Shown: positions 43,692 to 53,322, numbered from the stretch's first letter. The stretch is DNA of 64,000 nucleotides from Candidatus Omnitrophota bacterium (GCA_013177805.1 JABLXU010000015.1:1-64000); one strand, 5' to 3'. Numbers and translations are program-made. The notes: generated from the sequence alone by a model not told the origin.

Positions 43692-43724
43692 ATCAATTTT
43701 TGAGCGCCATGTCCAAAAATTGAT
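43692..43724. repeat. Perfect 11-bp inverted repeat, possible activator site
   Basis: ATCAATTTTTG (43692-43702) and CAAAAATTGAT (43714-43724) flank an 11-base spacer. It lies 115-160 bases upstream of the sigma-54-like site, the usual place for an enhancer. Its AT-rich stem and lack of a T-run argue against a terminator. Confidence 0.55.
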
Positions 43725-43751
43725 CGGGTGGGAGAGCGGCCCGGCAGGAGG

Positions 43752-45323
43752 CTATTTGTGTTTCACCCAGTGGCGGACGGTGCCTTTGGCGACGCGCAGG
43801 ATCCCGGCCGCCTGGGTGATATTCCCCCCACAGAGCCGATACACATGCTGAATATAGGATTTCCGGATCTCCTCCTCGGGCGCGGCTTCTTCCGGCGAAA
43901 CCGGACGGAACAGACGCAGGCTGGCTTCATCCGGGGTCCCCGGGCCATTGGAGGCGGCGGCCCTCCCGGTTTCCTCAGCCAGCACTTCCCGCACGGGTAT
44001 TTTCATGTACGCCGCCCGCCGCAGGAGATTGATGAACTGGCGGATGTTGCCCGGCCAGTCGTAAGCGTAAATGGCGTCCCAATCAGCCTGGGAAATATTC
44101 AAGGGATATCCCTTGTTTTTCAATTCATATTGGTGGCTGCGGGCTATAGAAGGGAGGTCTTCTTGATGCTCCTTCAGCGACGGGACCCGCAGAAGCAGGA
44201 CATTCAGGCGGTGATACAAGTCCATGCGGAACGCGCCGTTCCGGGCCAAGGCCAGAAGATCCCGGTTGGTGGCGGCGATGACCCGGACATCAACCGGATG
44301 GGATTTCATCGTGCCCAGGGGGGTGACCCGTTGTTCCTCGAGCACGCGCAAGAGTTGGGTCTGAACGGGCATGGGCAGTTCGGCGACTTCGTCCAGGAAT
44401 AGAGTTCCCCCGTCCGCGGAAGAAAACGCCCCGGGCTGGGTTTCCCTCGCCCCGGTGTACGCGCCCGCGACATGGCCGAACAACCGGTCGTGGGCCAGGT
44501 CGGCGTTGGTGCTGAGAATAGCACAATTGACCGCGATGAAAGGGCCGGGGCGGCCGCTGGCCTCATGCAACAGACGGGCGGCGATTTCCTTGCCGGACCC
44601 GGTGGGTCCCAGCACCAGAACGGGTTCCGGGACCGGGCCGAGCCGGGCGATGAGGATGCGCATACGTTTCATCGCCTTGCTGTGGCCTAAGGGAATGGCA
44701 AACCGGCCTTCTTGCCGGTAGGCTTCGGCCTCCCGGCCATCCGCTTCGGTGAGCGGGATCAGGCCGGCCAGTTTCTGGATGACATGGATATAACTGGCCT
44801 TGTCTTCATATTTGAAATAACGGGAAGCGCCGGCCGCGACCAGGTCATGCCAGAAGGTGTCTTTCTCCGAGCGCGGCAAGTCGCGGTTCACGAATTGGTG
44901 GGCCAGAGCCAGCAACATGCGCGTAAGGTCATTGTTCTCAATTTGGAGATGCTGATACACGGCTTCGGTATTGCTCGCGCATGTGAGAAACACAGGGACA
45001 CAAACCGAAGCGAGCAGGTCGTGGTATTCATCCAGATAGCCCCGCCCGCAATACCAGAAAATCTTGATCCGTTTTTTTTTCAATACCCGCAGGTGGGCCA
45101 TGACGCTGTCGATGTTTTCATACACACCGACTCCGCATAGGTGGAGAACACCGGGCAGTGGATCCATGCCCACAATTTCCTCCAGCGTCATGGCGATCCG
45201 CTGGGCGCTGGTGGTGATGATTTGGGCTTTGGGGTAGCGCTGGAGGATCATGGCGGCCGCGCAGGCCCCATCCGTGCCGTTGGTAGTCAATATCCAATGG
45301 GATTGATTCTGGGTATTGGGCAT
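43752..45323 (-). CDS. Sigma-54-dependent activator with degenerate DHH-phosphoesterase-like sensor domain
   Basis: The 523-residue regulator has a standard AAA+ activator core at about 205-440: Walker A GPTGSGKE 239-246, the sigma-54-contact loop GAYTGA 287-292, Walker [10 protein letters not shown] 305-313, and RIAATNRD-like and [16 protein letters not shown] blocks. The C-terminal helix-turn-helix is [21 protein letters not shown]. The sensor (1-200) starts [22 protein letters not shown], like DHH motif I with most metal ligands lost; the DHH position reads YCGRGY (91-96). It is not the CARF sensor of RtcR. It probably binds a nucleotide-like ligand without cleaving it and activates the next genes. 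Confidence 0.82.
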   Translation of the reverse strand: MPNTQNQSHWILTTNGTDGACAAAMILQRYPKAQIITTSAQRIAMTLEEIVGMDPLPGVLHLCGVGVYENIDSVMAHLRVLKKKRIKIFWYCGRGYLDEYHDLLASVCVPVFLTCASNTEAVYQHLQIENNDLTRMLLALAHQFVNRDLPRSEKDTFWHDLVAAGASRYFKYEDKASYIHVIQKLAGLIPLTEADGREAEAYRQEGRFAIPLGHSKAMKRMRILIARLGPVPEPVLVLGPTGSGKEIAARLLHEASGRPGPFIAVNCAILSTNADLAHDRLFGHVAGAYTGARETQPGAFSSADGGTLFLDEVAELPMPVQTQLLRVLEEQRVTPLGTMKSHPVDVRVIAATNRDLLALARNGAFRMDLYHRLNVLLLRVPSLKEHQEDLPSIARSHQYELKNKGYPLNISQADWDAIYAYDWPGNIRQFINLLRRAAYMKIPVREVLAEETGRAAASNGPGTPDEASLRLFRPVSPEEAAPEEEIRKSYIQHVYRLCGGNITQAAGILRVAKGTVRHWVKHK

Positions 45324-45553
45324 GATCCAGAAAATGAATTAGGATTGATCCTTAGAAATACAATATACTCATTCGGGCTGACAGGGTAGATGAAAGAAAG
45401 CACCAGTCCCATGGATGCGCCCGTGATCATTAAGCCGCTGTTTCCTGTCCACACCAGAATGAATCCATCCCTCCTGCGGATGGCGCTTCCTGGCAAGAGG
45501 CAGGGATATAACCCCTGGCTGGCCTGGAAAACAAAACGGATGGAGTAAGACGC

Positions 45554-45907
45554 ATGTTTCTCCGCATCAAACGGGCTTACGATCCTCCTGAGCCGTCGGA
45601 TGGCTTCCGGATTTTGGTGGACCGGATCTGGCCCCGGGGACTGAAGAAAGAGAGGGCCCAAATCGATCTCTGGCTCAAGGAGGTTGCTCCCAGCCCGGGG
45701 TTGCGCAAGTGGTTCGGCCATCAGCCTGAACGATGGGACGCCTTTCGGGAGAAATACATCGCCGAATTGTGTTCACGCCCGGAACCGTTGAAGGTTTTAC
45801 GCGAGACCATACGGAACGAACCGGTGGTTACGTTGATCTACGCCGCCAAAGATACCGAACACAATAACGCGGTGGTGTTGCGGGACTACCTTGCGCGATG
45901 CGGATAA
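45554..45907 (+). CDS. DUF488 family protein (YeaO-like)
   Basis: The 117-residue protein is a full-length DUF488 member: FLRIKRAYDPPEPSDGFRILVDRIWPRGLKKERAQIDLWLKEVAPS, then LRKWFGHQPERWDAFREKYIAEL, and VVTLIYAAKDTEHNNAVVLRDYL. The conserved D-R-x-W-P-R-G and Ala-Ala-Lys-Asp residues are present. Its biochemical role is not settled. GGAG precedes the ATG. It is divergent from the sigma-54 regulator gene across a 230-base gap in which I see no clear site. Confidence 0.9.
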   Translation: MFLRIKRAYDPPEPSDGFRILVDRIWPRGLKKERAQIDLWLKEVAPSPGLRKWFGHQPERWDAFREKYIAELCSRPEPLKVLRETIRNEPVVTLIYAAKDTEHNNAVVLRDYLARCG

Positions 45908-46079
45908 CGGGGGAATTCCGGCGGGTGCTTGACGTTCACCTGCTAAAACAATGGAGCGAATGGTATGATGGGGCCGTTTACTGGAAGGCGGGATTTTTAT
46001 TAATGTTTCCTCTTGACGAAATACAGCGTAACGCCGCGTTGCGTGGCATGTGGGCAGGATTTCGCGAATTGTGGAAGAA

Positions 46080-47450
46080 ATGATCCAGATTCATATTCAA
46101 CATTCGGACCCGTCGGTTCTTCCCGAGTGGCATCCCGGCAGCTGGCGGACGCGTCCCATCGTGCAGCAGCCGGAATATGAAGATCCGGCCTTGCTGGAAC
46201 ACTGCGTGGACATTCTGCGCAGCAAGCCGCCGCTGGTCGCCCGGGGTGAAGTGGACCGCCTCCGGACAATCTTGGCCGAAGCCGTGCAGGGCCGGCGCTT
46301 TGTCCTTCATGGCGGGGATTGCGCGGAACGGTTTTCCGATTGCACCAGCGCGGCGTTGACCGCCAAACTGCAGGTTCTTCTGCAGATGAGCCTGGTGTTG
46401 ACGTACGCCACCCGCAAGCCGGTGATCCGGATCGGACGGCTGGCCGGCCAGTACGCCAAACCCCGCAGCGAGCCGTTTGAGCGGTCCGGGGAAATCCCTC
46501 TCCCTGTGTACCGCGGCGACCTGGTGAACTCCCGCGAACCGAAGCCTGAGGCCCGGCGGGCGGATCCCCGCCGGATCGTGGAGGGCTACCATCACGCCGC
46601 CGCCAGTTTGAATTTCATCCGCGCTTTGATTGAAGGGGGCTTCGCTGACTTGCATCACCCCGAGCAGTGGAACCTGGATTTCGTCAAGAATGGCGCGTAC
46701 AGCCAATCCTACCGGGGTGTGGTGGACGCCATCACCGATGCCATCGCTTTTATGGAAACCGTGGGAGTGGCGGATGCCGCGGAGCAGCTCAAGCGGATCG
46801 AATTTTATACGTCGCACGAAGCCCTGTTGCTGCCCTATGAAGAAGGATTGACCCGCCGTACCGGCCAAGGGGAATTCTACAACCTCGGCGCTCATTTCCT
46901 GTGGCTGGGGTACCGGACCTGTGTCCCGGAGGGGGCGCATGTGGAATACTTGCGGGGAATCCGCAATCCGGTGGGCATCAAGGTGGGGCCGGGGACAAAA
47001 CAGGAAGACCTTTTGGAAATTCTTCACCGGTTAGACCCGCGGCGGGAACCCGGCCAAGTCACCCTGATCACCCGCTTCGGGGCTTTGAATGTGGAATCCT
47101 GCCTGCCGCCTCTTATCCAGACCATCACCAAGAGTGGACACCCGGTTTTATGGAGCTGCGATCCCATGCACGCGAACCTCGAATACACCCGCGAAGGGCG
47201 TAAAACCCGGCGGCTCGACGCCATCTTTTCGGAATTGGAGCAAACCTTCGGCCTCCACAACCGTATGGGAACGTGCCTGGGTGGAGTCCATTTTGAACTC
47301 ACCGGCGAGGCGGTCACGGAATGCGTCGGCGGGTCCGGCGGATTGACAGAGTCTGATCTATCGCAGTGCTACGAAACCGCTTGCGATCCCCGCCTCAACG
47401 GCGCGCAAGCGTTGGAAATGGCCTTTTTGATTGCGGATTTGTTACGGTAA
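46080..47450 (+). CDS. Class II (plant/mycobacterial-type) DAHP synthase
   Basis: The 456-residue enzyme condenses phosphoenolpyruvate and erythrose 4-phosphate in the first step of the shikimate pathway. Class II blocks: WRTRPIVQQPEYEDP, FVLHGGDCAERFSDC (metal Cys), VIRIGRLAGQYAKPRSEP, FYTSHEALLLPYEEGLTRR, NPVGIKVGPGTKQEDLL, ITRFGALNVESCLPPLI, VLWSCDPMHANLE, THFEL-like GGVHFELTGEAVTECVGG and CDPRLNGAQALEMAF. ATG 46080 with GGAAG nearby is chosen; the in-frame GTG 46050 would add ten residues. Its product feeds chorismate, the substrate of the futalosine pathway that includes MqnC. Confidence 0.94.
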   Translation: MIQIHIQHSDPSVLPEWHPGSWRTRPIVQQPEYEDPALLEHCVDILRSKPPLVARGEVDRLRTILAEAVQGRRFVLHGGDCAERFSDCTSAALTAKLQVLLQMSLVLTYATRKPVIRIGRLAGQYAKPRSEPFERSGEIPLPVYRGDLVNSREPKPEARRADPRRIVEGYHHAAASLNFIRALIEGGFADLHHPEQWNLDFVKNGAYSQSYRGVVDAITDAIAFMETVGVADAAEQLKRIEFYTSHEALLLPYEEGLTRRTGQGEFYNLGAHFLWLGYRTCVPEGAHVEYLRGIRNPVGIKVGPGTKQEDLLEILHRLDPRREPGQVTLITRFGALNVESCLPPLIQTITKSGHPVLWSCDPMHANLEYTREGRKTRRLDAIFSELEQTFGLHNRMGTCLGGVHFELTGEAVTECVGGSGGLTESDLSQCYETACDPRLNGAQALEMAFLIADLLR

Positions 47451-47552
47451 CGCCGTGGCGGATCATCACGGGGATGCCTGGAAAATAGGTATTCCAATTC
47501 CCGCCGGTTGATTTCTCTCAATACAATTCTTGATGGCGCGCCGGGACAAGCC

Positions 47553-47906
47553 ATGGACCTGATCCCCATTCCTTCCCTGGACGAAGAACTTCTGGCCGAA
47601 TGCGACGTGGAAACCTTCCGATCCAGCGGCAAAGGCGGCCAGAATGTCAACCGCCGGGAAACGGCCGTGCGCTTGCGCCACCGGCCCAGCGGGATTGTGG
47701 TCGCTTGCCGGCAGGAACGCACTCAATTCCGCAACAAACAAATTGCGTTGCTGATTCTCCGCCGTAAATTGGAACGCCTGAACCAGCGCCGGCTGCCCCG
47801 TATTGCCACCACCATGCCCCGCAGCGTCCGGGAACGGATTCTGGAGTCCAAAAAACGCCTTTCGCTCAAAAAACAACGCCGCGCCAAACCGGATAGGGAA
47901 GAGTGA
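47553..47906 (+). CDS. Stand-alone GGQ release-factor-like peptidyl-tRNA hydrolase
   Basis: The 117-residue protein is a single release-factor domain: [48 protein letters not shown]. The GGQ (Gly-Gly-Gln) triggers ester hydrolysis in the ribosome. No codon-recognition domains are present. The C-terminus is basic ([18 protein letters not shown]), as in ArfB/YaeJ, where the tail enters the mRNA channel of stalled ribosomes. A ribosome-rescue role is therefore likely, although the tail is shorter than in ArfB. ATG 47553 is used; a TTG further upstream is in frame. It lies 102 bases after the DAHP synthase gene. Confidence 0.82.
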   Translation: MDLIPIPSLDEELLAECDVETFRSSGKGGQNVNRRETAVRLRHRPSGIVVACRQERTQFRNKQIALLILRRKLERLNQRRLPRIATTMPRSVRERILESKKRLSLKKQRRAKPDREE

Positions 47907-48050
47907 GTGGGATCTGAATTGTTTTTCAGGACCGGTTTATCCCTGAGTTTCTCCTCCCGGGATTTCGGTCTCCTCACTCGACCCGCCTGTCCTATTCCTT
48001 TACCATCGTGAATATTCTGATTGAGATTGGACGGCAGGGAGAGCAAAACC

Positions 48051-48827
48051 ATGACCCAAGCACGGTGCGCGTTGGTGACCGGTTCGAGCCGGGGAATCGG
48101 GCGGGGCATTGCGGTGGAATTGGCGAAAACCGGTTACGACATTGTGGTCAATTACGCGGGCAATGCGGCGGCGGCGGAAGAAACCCGGCGGTTGGTGGAA
48201 GCGCAGGGAACCCGGGCGGCCGTGGTTCAAGGGAACGTAGCGGTCGAAGCGGACCGGCGGCGCTTGATCGATGAAACCCTGGCCGGTTTCGGCCGCCTGG
48301 ACTTGTTGGTGAACAACGCGGGCGTGGCTCCCCAAAAGCGGGCGGACCTGCTGGACATGGAAATGGAGAGTTACCGGTATGTGATGGACACCAACCTCAC
48401 GGGGCCGTTTTTTTTGACGCAATACGCGGCCCGGCGGATGATCGAATTGCGGGAGTCGGGAGTGATGGAAACCGGCCGCATCGTGTTCGTCACCTCGATA
48501 TCGGCCTATACGTCGTCAACCAACCGGGGCGAGTATTGCTTGTCAAAAGCGGGGCTCTCAATGGCGGTGAAACTGTTCGCGGACCGGCTGGCGCGGGAGG
48601 GGATTTATGTTTTTGAAATCCAGCCAGGGATCATCGCCACCGACATGACGGCGGTAGTCAAGGAGAAATACGACCGGCTGTTCGCGGAGGGAATCACACC
48701 GCAAGCCCGCTGGGGGACTCCGGAAGACGTGGGGAAGGCGGTCAGCGCGTTCGCGCGGGGGGATTTCGATTATTCGACGGGGGCATCGATTGAGGTGGGT
48801 GGTGGATTCGGCCTCCGGAGGTTATGA
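48051..48827 (+). CDS. Short-chain dehydrogenase/reductase (FabG-like)
   Basis: The 258-residue NAD(P)-dependent oxidoreductase has the cofactor motif VTGSSRGIGRGIA, NNAGVAP, and the catalytic Ser, Tyr and Lys in TSISAYTSSTNRGEYCLSKAG. The C-terminal GGGFGLRRL follows the usual SDR substrate loop. Without operon partners the substrate is open: 3-ketoacyl-ACP or a sugar. GGGAGAG eight bases upstream supports ATG 48051. It ends four bases from the convergent CPBP-like gene. Confidence 0.92.
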   Translation: MTQARCALVTGSSRGIGRGIAVELAKTGYDIVVNYAGNAAAAEETRRLVEAQGTRAAVVQGNVAVEADRRRLIDETLAGFGRLDLLVNNAGVAPQKRADLLDMEMESYRYVMDTNLTGPFFLTQYAARRMIELRESGVMETGRIVFVTSISAYTSSTNRGEYCLSKAGLSMAVKLFADRLAREGIYVFEIQPGIIATDMTAVVKEKYDRLFAEGITPQARWGTPEDVGKAVSAFARGDFDYSTGASIEVGGGFGLRRL

Positions 48828-48831
48828 AGGA

Positions 48832-49329
48832 TCAATAGAAAAGGAAATACAAAGTCAACATCACCGCCTTGTGCGCCGCGTTGGCCAGGGTGGTGGCGCG
48901 ATAGGCCTTAAGCCAACTCTCTTTCCGGCTGAACAGGAAACAACTGGCCAAGACCCAGCCGACCGTGAAAGAATGAAGAACGTACGCAGGTCCCAGCTTG
49001 ATGTGCAATACCGCGAACCAGGTGGCGGACCAGAGGATTTGGATCAAGGGCGTACGCTTGGCAAACCGGGCGAGAAACAAGGGCAGCCACTGGCTGTACA
49101 GGGTTTCGGCCGCGGGATAGAGAAAGATCTCCATCAGAAGGGAGGGGATCAGACTGTTGGGCTTAAGGCTTACCCCCTGAACCTGGATAGGATTGGTGAA
49201 TTGCAGTGGAGTCAGGACAAACCCCGCTATCAGGTTGATGAACACGGCGCAGGCGGCGAATCCCGCGATCTGGGCGGGTTCGGACCACCGGCGGAGGGGG
49301 GGGCAATTCCCGTCACGAAACAGAGGCAT
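48832..49329 (-). CDS. CPBP-like membrane protein with degraded active-site motifs
   Basis: The 165-residue protein has about five hydrophobic segments. LYPAAETLYSQWLPLFLA aligns with the EExxxR motif of CPBP intramembrane proteases, but only the first Glu remains. ATWFAVLHIKLG keeps the second-motif Phe and His, and NAAHKAVML could be the third. It is therefore a likely inactive or divergent CPBP (Abi-type) member, with moderate confidence. ATG 49329 is chosen; the frame is open 36 codons further upstream. Confidence 0.45.
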   Translation of the reverse strand: MPLFRDGNCPPLRRWSEPAQIAGFAACAVFINLIAGFVLTPLQFTNPIQVQGVSLKPNSLIPSLLMEIFLYPAAETLYSQWLPLFLARFAKRTPLIQILWSATWFAVLHIKLGPAYVLHSFTVGWVLASCFLFSRKESWLKAYRATTLANAAHKAVMLTLYFLFY

Positions 49330-49612
49330 GGATTTTTCCAAGTGGATTGAGAATGATTCGCTCAGGCTACCGCAGAGCCGGAGAGGAATCAATCCACGCG
49401 GGAAAGCATGGAGTCGTGGAAGGACAAAGATATACAATTTTACATTTCAACCGGAAAAGACACAGGATATGCCGTCCCTGTGATCAGATACGGGGCACGG
49501 GCCGCCGTGCCCCTATCCTCTTACATCAATAAATTCCTGGTCCCCGCCATCAAAAGAACTTGGACGAACATAAAATCAATTCGAACAACCTGTTGCCATA
49601 TCATCGGGCAAA

Positions 49613-50959
49613 TCACACAAACACCTGCCGGTCCTTGTCCCAGGTGATGGTGCGCTGCTCGAAGAAGGCCTGGACGGACATAATGCAGGTGACCGCCTCG
49701 GCGAAGGCTTCGTCCTCGTTGTCCTTCGGTTTTTGCCTGGAACGCATGCAGTTGAAGAAGTCCTGCATGTGGCTGGGCTGCTCGGGTGTTTCTTTGGGAT
49801 CGAAGGTGCGGAACGGCTTGCCGTGCTGAATTTCGCCCTTCTCGATCTGGGGCTTGTATTTCAGCGAGGTGTCCTCGGCGTAGATCTCGAAATTGTTTTC
49901 GCCGAATTTCAGCAGGGCGTCCTTGCCGCGGATGATGGAATCGTGGGTGTTGAGGCCGAACATCTCGCTGTTGAATAGGGTGGTGTCGGTGTAGGTCAGC
50001 CCGCGCTCCGGATACTGGTAGGTAGTGATCCAGGTGTCGGGGCATTCGCGGCCGTCCTTGAGGAGGTTGAGGCTGCCGGAGCACGTGCAGCTGTGGGGAA
50101 TCCCCAATTTCAGGACGTAGTTGACGAAATCAAAAGAATGAGAGAGCAGGTCGCCGGCGATTCCGGTGCCGTAATCCCAGTAACAGCGCCAATGCCAGAA
50201 GCGTTCCATGGAGAACGGGTGATAGGGAGCGTCGCCGAGGAAGCGTTCCCAGTCGAGGTTTTGCCGGACCATGGCCTCGTCGGGGCGGTTGAAATCGCCG
50301 TACCACCCGTACCACCGCCATTCGTCCTTGCCGCGTTCGCGGTTGCGGTAACAACCGGACTGCACCAGGGTGACTTCGCCGAGAATGCCACTGGCGATCA
50401 GTTCGGCGGCCTGGAGGGCGGCGGCGCTGGAACGGTCGTGACCCAACTGCATGACCGTGTGGTTCATCTTGATGGCTTTGTACATGGCCTTGGCTTCGGG
50501 CAGGGTGCGGGTCCAGCATTTTTCGACATAGATGTCCTTGCCCGCGTAAGCGGCATCGATGACCATCTTGGAATGCCAATGGTCCGGCGTGGCGATGATG
50601 ACCGCGTCGATTTCGTTATCGGCCAGCATGTCGCGGTAGTCGTGATATCGTTTGACCTGGGGATTGGCGGAGAGTTTGACCCCTTTTTCCAGGTGGCCTT
50701 TGTAGATTTCGCAGATGGCTTTGACCTGGGTATTGGGTATGCCGGGCCGGTTCTTATCGGGTTCGCCCGCGACTTCGGTGATGAGCTGCCCGCCCCGGAC
50801 GCCGGCGCCAATGTGGCCCACGCCGATTACGTCATTGGGGCTGTAATTGGCGGCCATCACGGCGGGAGCGGAAGTCATGGCGGCAAAGAGAGCGGCGCTT
50901 TTCCCGGATCGTTCCAAAAATGAGCGGCGGGTTATGGAATGGGCTGGAGAGTTGGACAT
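49613..50959 (-). CDS. Tat-exported Gfo/Idh/MocA family oxidoreductase
   Basis: The 448-residue protein starts with a twin-arginine signal (MSNSPAHSITRRSFLERSGKSAALFAAM), so it is exported folded with its cofactor. The Rossmann domain has VGHIGAGVRGG, VIIATPDHWHSKMVIDAAYAGKDIYVEKCWTRTLPEA (the family's EKP lysine region reads EKC). The C-terminal domain has the aromatic-rich WRWYGWYGDFNRP and DYGTGIAGDLLSHSFD. Many bacteria export such sugar dehydrogenases. AGGAGG lies upstream of ATG 50959. It is flanked by intergenic gaps and appears monocistronic. Confidence 0.9.
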   Translation of the reverse strand: MSNSPAHSITRRSFLERSGKSAALFAAMTSAPAVMAANYSPNDVIGVGHIGAGVRGGQLITEVAGEPDKNRPGIPNTQVKAICEIYKGHLEKGVKLSANPQVKRYHDYRDMLADNEIDAVIIATPDHWHSKMVIDAAYAGKDIYVEKCWTRTLPEAKAMYKAIKMNHTVMQLGHDRSSAAALQAAELIASGILGEVTLVQSGCYRNRERGKDEWRWYGWYGDFNRPDEAMVRQNLDWERFLGDAPYHPFSMERFWHWRCYWDYGTGIAGDLLSHSFDFVNYVLKLGIPHSCTCSGSLNLLKDGRECPDTWITTYQYPERGLTYTDTTLFNSEMFGLNTHDSIIRGKDALLKFGENNFEIYAEDTSLKYKPQIEKGEIQHGKPFRTFDPKETPEQPSHMQDFFNCMRSRQKPKDNEDEAFAEAVTCIMSVQAFFEQRTITWDKDRQVFV

Positions 50960-51146
50960 GATTGAAGTCCTCCTGAAGAATAGGTGAGTGCAGTTAATTT
51001 TAGTTTCAACCGGGTGTATGATACGATAGCCTCGAATCAGGTGGTTTTGCAGGGATTCAGGCGGGATTCGTTTTTTTGCTGGGATCAGAATCTGAATAGC
51101 GGCATGGGAGAGCGGGTGAAATGGCTGAAAAATAGGATGCACTTTG

Positions 51147-51252
51147 GTTTCTTAAATGAGAATAAGGAGTGTTATCGTCTATGGTATCCCGCAGCGTCAA
51201 TGCAACTGCTTGAAAAACATAGATTTAAATCATCCTGTTTCTTAAATGAGAA
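51147..51252 (+). repeat. Pair of 16-bp direct repeats in the 50960-51601 gap
   Basis: GTTTCTTAAATGAGAA occurs at 51147-51162 and again at 51237-51252, with 90-base periodicity. The rest of this 640-base gap is AT-rich towards the next gene and holds no ORF that I can support. Confidence 0.45.
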
Positions 51253-51601
51253 GTTATTGGATATTTTGTAAAATATATGAATCTAGTAATCTATTTTTGG
51301 AGAGGACAAAAAATATTTGGAAAACCCATCAGGATATAGCCAAAATATGCGAAATCTCATTATGATATAGAGAACCGTGGGGGACGGGGTGGGGAACAAG
51401 GAGTACGAAAAACGGAGGGCAGGAGAGGGATTGGGCCGCACCATAGCGTTTGCGCCGCCGCGGGAATAGCGGACCAGGCGGCAAAATTTCAGGGGAAAAG
51501 GAATTCCAGGAAAAAGTGCCCTCAAGGATGGTATAGTATTGAAAATATTTAGCCTGTATGTTATAAAGGGGTATCATTCCAAAACAACGTTGGAGGAACA
51601 A

Positions 51602-53263
51602 ATGTCACAACAAATCGCGAATTCCAGTGTGAGCCGTTCGCTGACTATAATCTTATTGTTTGTTGGATGTGTGGTGATCTTCCCAGGCATGGTTGCGGCC
51701 CAAGTGGTCGAGACACCGACGGAAACGCCCACCGAGACTCCCACGGTGGTGCCGGAAGTGACGCCAACGGAATCTCCGGCCATCACGCCCACGAATACGC
51801 CTGAGCCGATTCCTCCAACACCAACAGAAACAGAAGTAACCACCCCCACAGAAACCCCGACCGCCGTGCCGACGGCTACCCCCACGGCCATCGTGGTGAC
51901 GCCTACGGAGACGGTTGTAGCCACTCCAACGGAAACCGTAGTGGCCACACCGACGGAAACTGTGGTGGCGACGCCCACGGAAGTCCCTACAGCCACGCCT
52001 GTGCCGACTCCAACGGAGACGATCGTCGAGACCCCTACCCCCACGGCTACCGAGACGGAAGTGGTGACGCCTACACCCACCGAGACGATTGTCGAAACGC
52101 CCACGCCTACGGCTACCGAGACGGAGGTGATGACACCCACGCCTGTCGCGACACCCACACCGGAGGTAACCCCCACGCCGACGGTGGTGGCAACCCCAAC
52201 CCCCACGGTGGCTGATTTCAAGAATCCTAACCAGGGAATCACAGTGCTGGATGGCTTCGGCGGGATTCACGAGTTGGGCGATATCTTCCGGTTTACGGAC
52301 TTCAACGGAGATGCCGTGGTGGATGCGGCGGAAACCGCCCAATTGCCCTTATTCCCATATTTCGCGGGCAAGGATGTGTATCGGGATATCGAAGTCTTCA
52401 TCGCGGATGCCGGAACGGCGAACCAGCGGATCGGGGCGGTGTTGATCGCCACGGGGGATGGACGGGTATTCGCGGTACAATTCAACCAAATTGGTCAAAG
52501 GGTGGTAGTGAGACGCAATTATCTGCCGTCGCTCGGAGTGACCTTCCCCACGAACGATGTGCTGCGGGACGTGGAGTTCACCACGGACGGCAAGGGATAC
52601 TTCGCGTTGCTGTCGGATGGTTCAATCGTTTCGGCGAACGAATCGGGAGTGTTGAAACTGTTCCGGTTCCGCCCAAGCGGGAACAATACTGGCATCGATG
52701 TGCGCAGCAATCCGGCCGTGGATCTGGAGATCGTGTCCGGGACGGATACCAATGTGCTTCCTGTGGGATACATCCTGGACGCAAAAGGCCAGATTCATTC
52801 GGTGGGCGGGGCTGTCCCCTTGGCGGGGCCGGTTTCCAACGCGCCGATCTACGTGGATATGGAACTTTACGGCAACGGCGCGGTGATCGCGGATGGATTC
52901 GGCCGGTTCTTTACGGTGGTTCCTCAAGGTTCACCCGACCTGGATATTGTGTTGCCGGTATTGGGCTTCGGCCTCGCGGAACCGGCTTTTATCGACTTCG
53001 AGATCCAAATCGATCCCACGGTTTCGTTCTACAACGGCGTGGGGATTCTGGCGTTGACGAAATTCGGAACCTTGCATACCTCAGGGGCGATGGATTACAT
53101 TTTGACCGATGAAGGCGTCGCGCGGCGGATGAACCTGATGGACAAGCCGGAGGGGCAATATCCGCGGATCGACAGGACGGAACATGGATTGCCGTACATC
53201 AACATGGGAGTTCTGTTCGATATCATGAGGGGTCTGGTGGTCTATCAGTTCAATCCCCAATAA
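51602..53263 (+). CDS. Secreted protein with long Pro-Thr-Glu repeat stalk and beta-propeller-like domain
   Basis: The 553-residue protein has a signal peptide ending PGMVAA. Residues 38-205 are an imperfect PTET/TPTP repeat (for example [15 protein letters not shown] four times, then [17 protein letters not shown]), a likely extended stalk. Such runs are common in cell-wall or secreted proteins and are often glycosylated. The C-terminal 340 residues repeat a GF-G/D-x-G-x-[IV]-H type unit ([54 protein letters not shown]), suggesting a beta-propeller-like fold. GGAGG six bases upstream fixes ATG 51602. A terminator follows, so it is monocistronic. The function is unknown; surface display or adhesion is inferred. 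Confidence 0.75.
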   Translation: MSQQIANSSVSRSLTIILLFVGCVVIFPGMVAAQVVETPTETPTETPTVVPEVTPTESPAITPTNTPEPIPPTPTETEVTTPTETPTAVPTATPTAIVVTPTETVVATPTETVVATPTETVVATPTEVPTATPVPTPTETIVETPTPTATETEVVTPTPTETIVETPTPTATETEVMTPTPVATPTPEVTPTPTVVATPTPTVADFKNPNQGITVLDGFGGIHELGDIFRFTDFNGDAVVDAAETAQLPLFPYFAGKDVYRDIEVFIADAGTANQRIGAVLIATGDGRVFAVQFNQIGQRVVVRRNYLPSLGVTFPTNDVLRDVEFTTDGKGYFALLSDGSIVSANESGVLKLFRFRPSGNNTGIDVRSNPAVDLEIVSGTDTNVLPVGYILDAKGQIHSVGGAVPLAGPVSNAPIYVDMELYGNGAVIADGFGRFFTVVPQGSPDLDIVLPVLGFGLAEPAFIDFEIQIDPTVSFYNGVGILALTKFGTLHTSGAMDYILTDEGVARRMNLMDKPEGQYPRIDRTEHGLPYINMGVLFDIMRGLVVYQFNPQ

Positions 53264-53290
53264 GCCGTGAGGATGAGAGCGGCAGTATAC

Positions 53291-53322
53291 CGGGGTGGCG
53301 GACACGCCACCCCGTTTCGTTT
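53291..53322 (+). terminator. Rho-independent terminator after the repeat protein
   Basis: CGGGGTGGCG (53291-53300), loop GACA and CGCCACCCCG (53305-53314) make a perfect 10-bp stem followed by TTTCGTTT. Confidence 0.85.

Noticed and set aside
43752-45323. Calling the sigma-54 activator RtcR
   Set aside because: The AAA+ and HTH parts fit, but the N-terminal domain is not the RtcR CARF type and no rtcA or rtcB is present.
45898-46083. 61-codon frame between DUF488 and the DAHP synthase
   Set aside because: It overlaps both genes, lacks a ribosome-binding site and has no recognisable domain; treated as chance.
51574-52342. Two long minus-strand frames with VGVGV and RRRG repeats
   Set aside because: They are reverse translations of the Pro-Thr-Glu repeat of the secreted protein, which has a signal peptide and ribosome-binding site.
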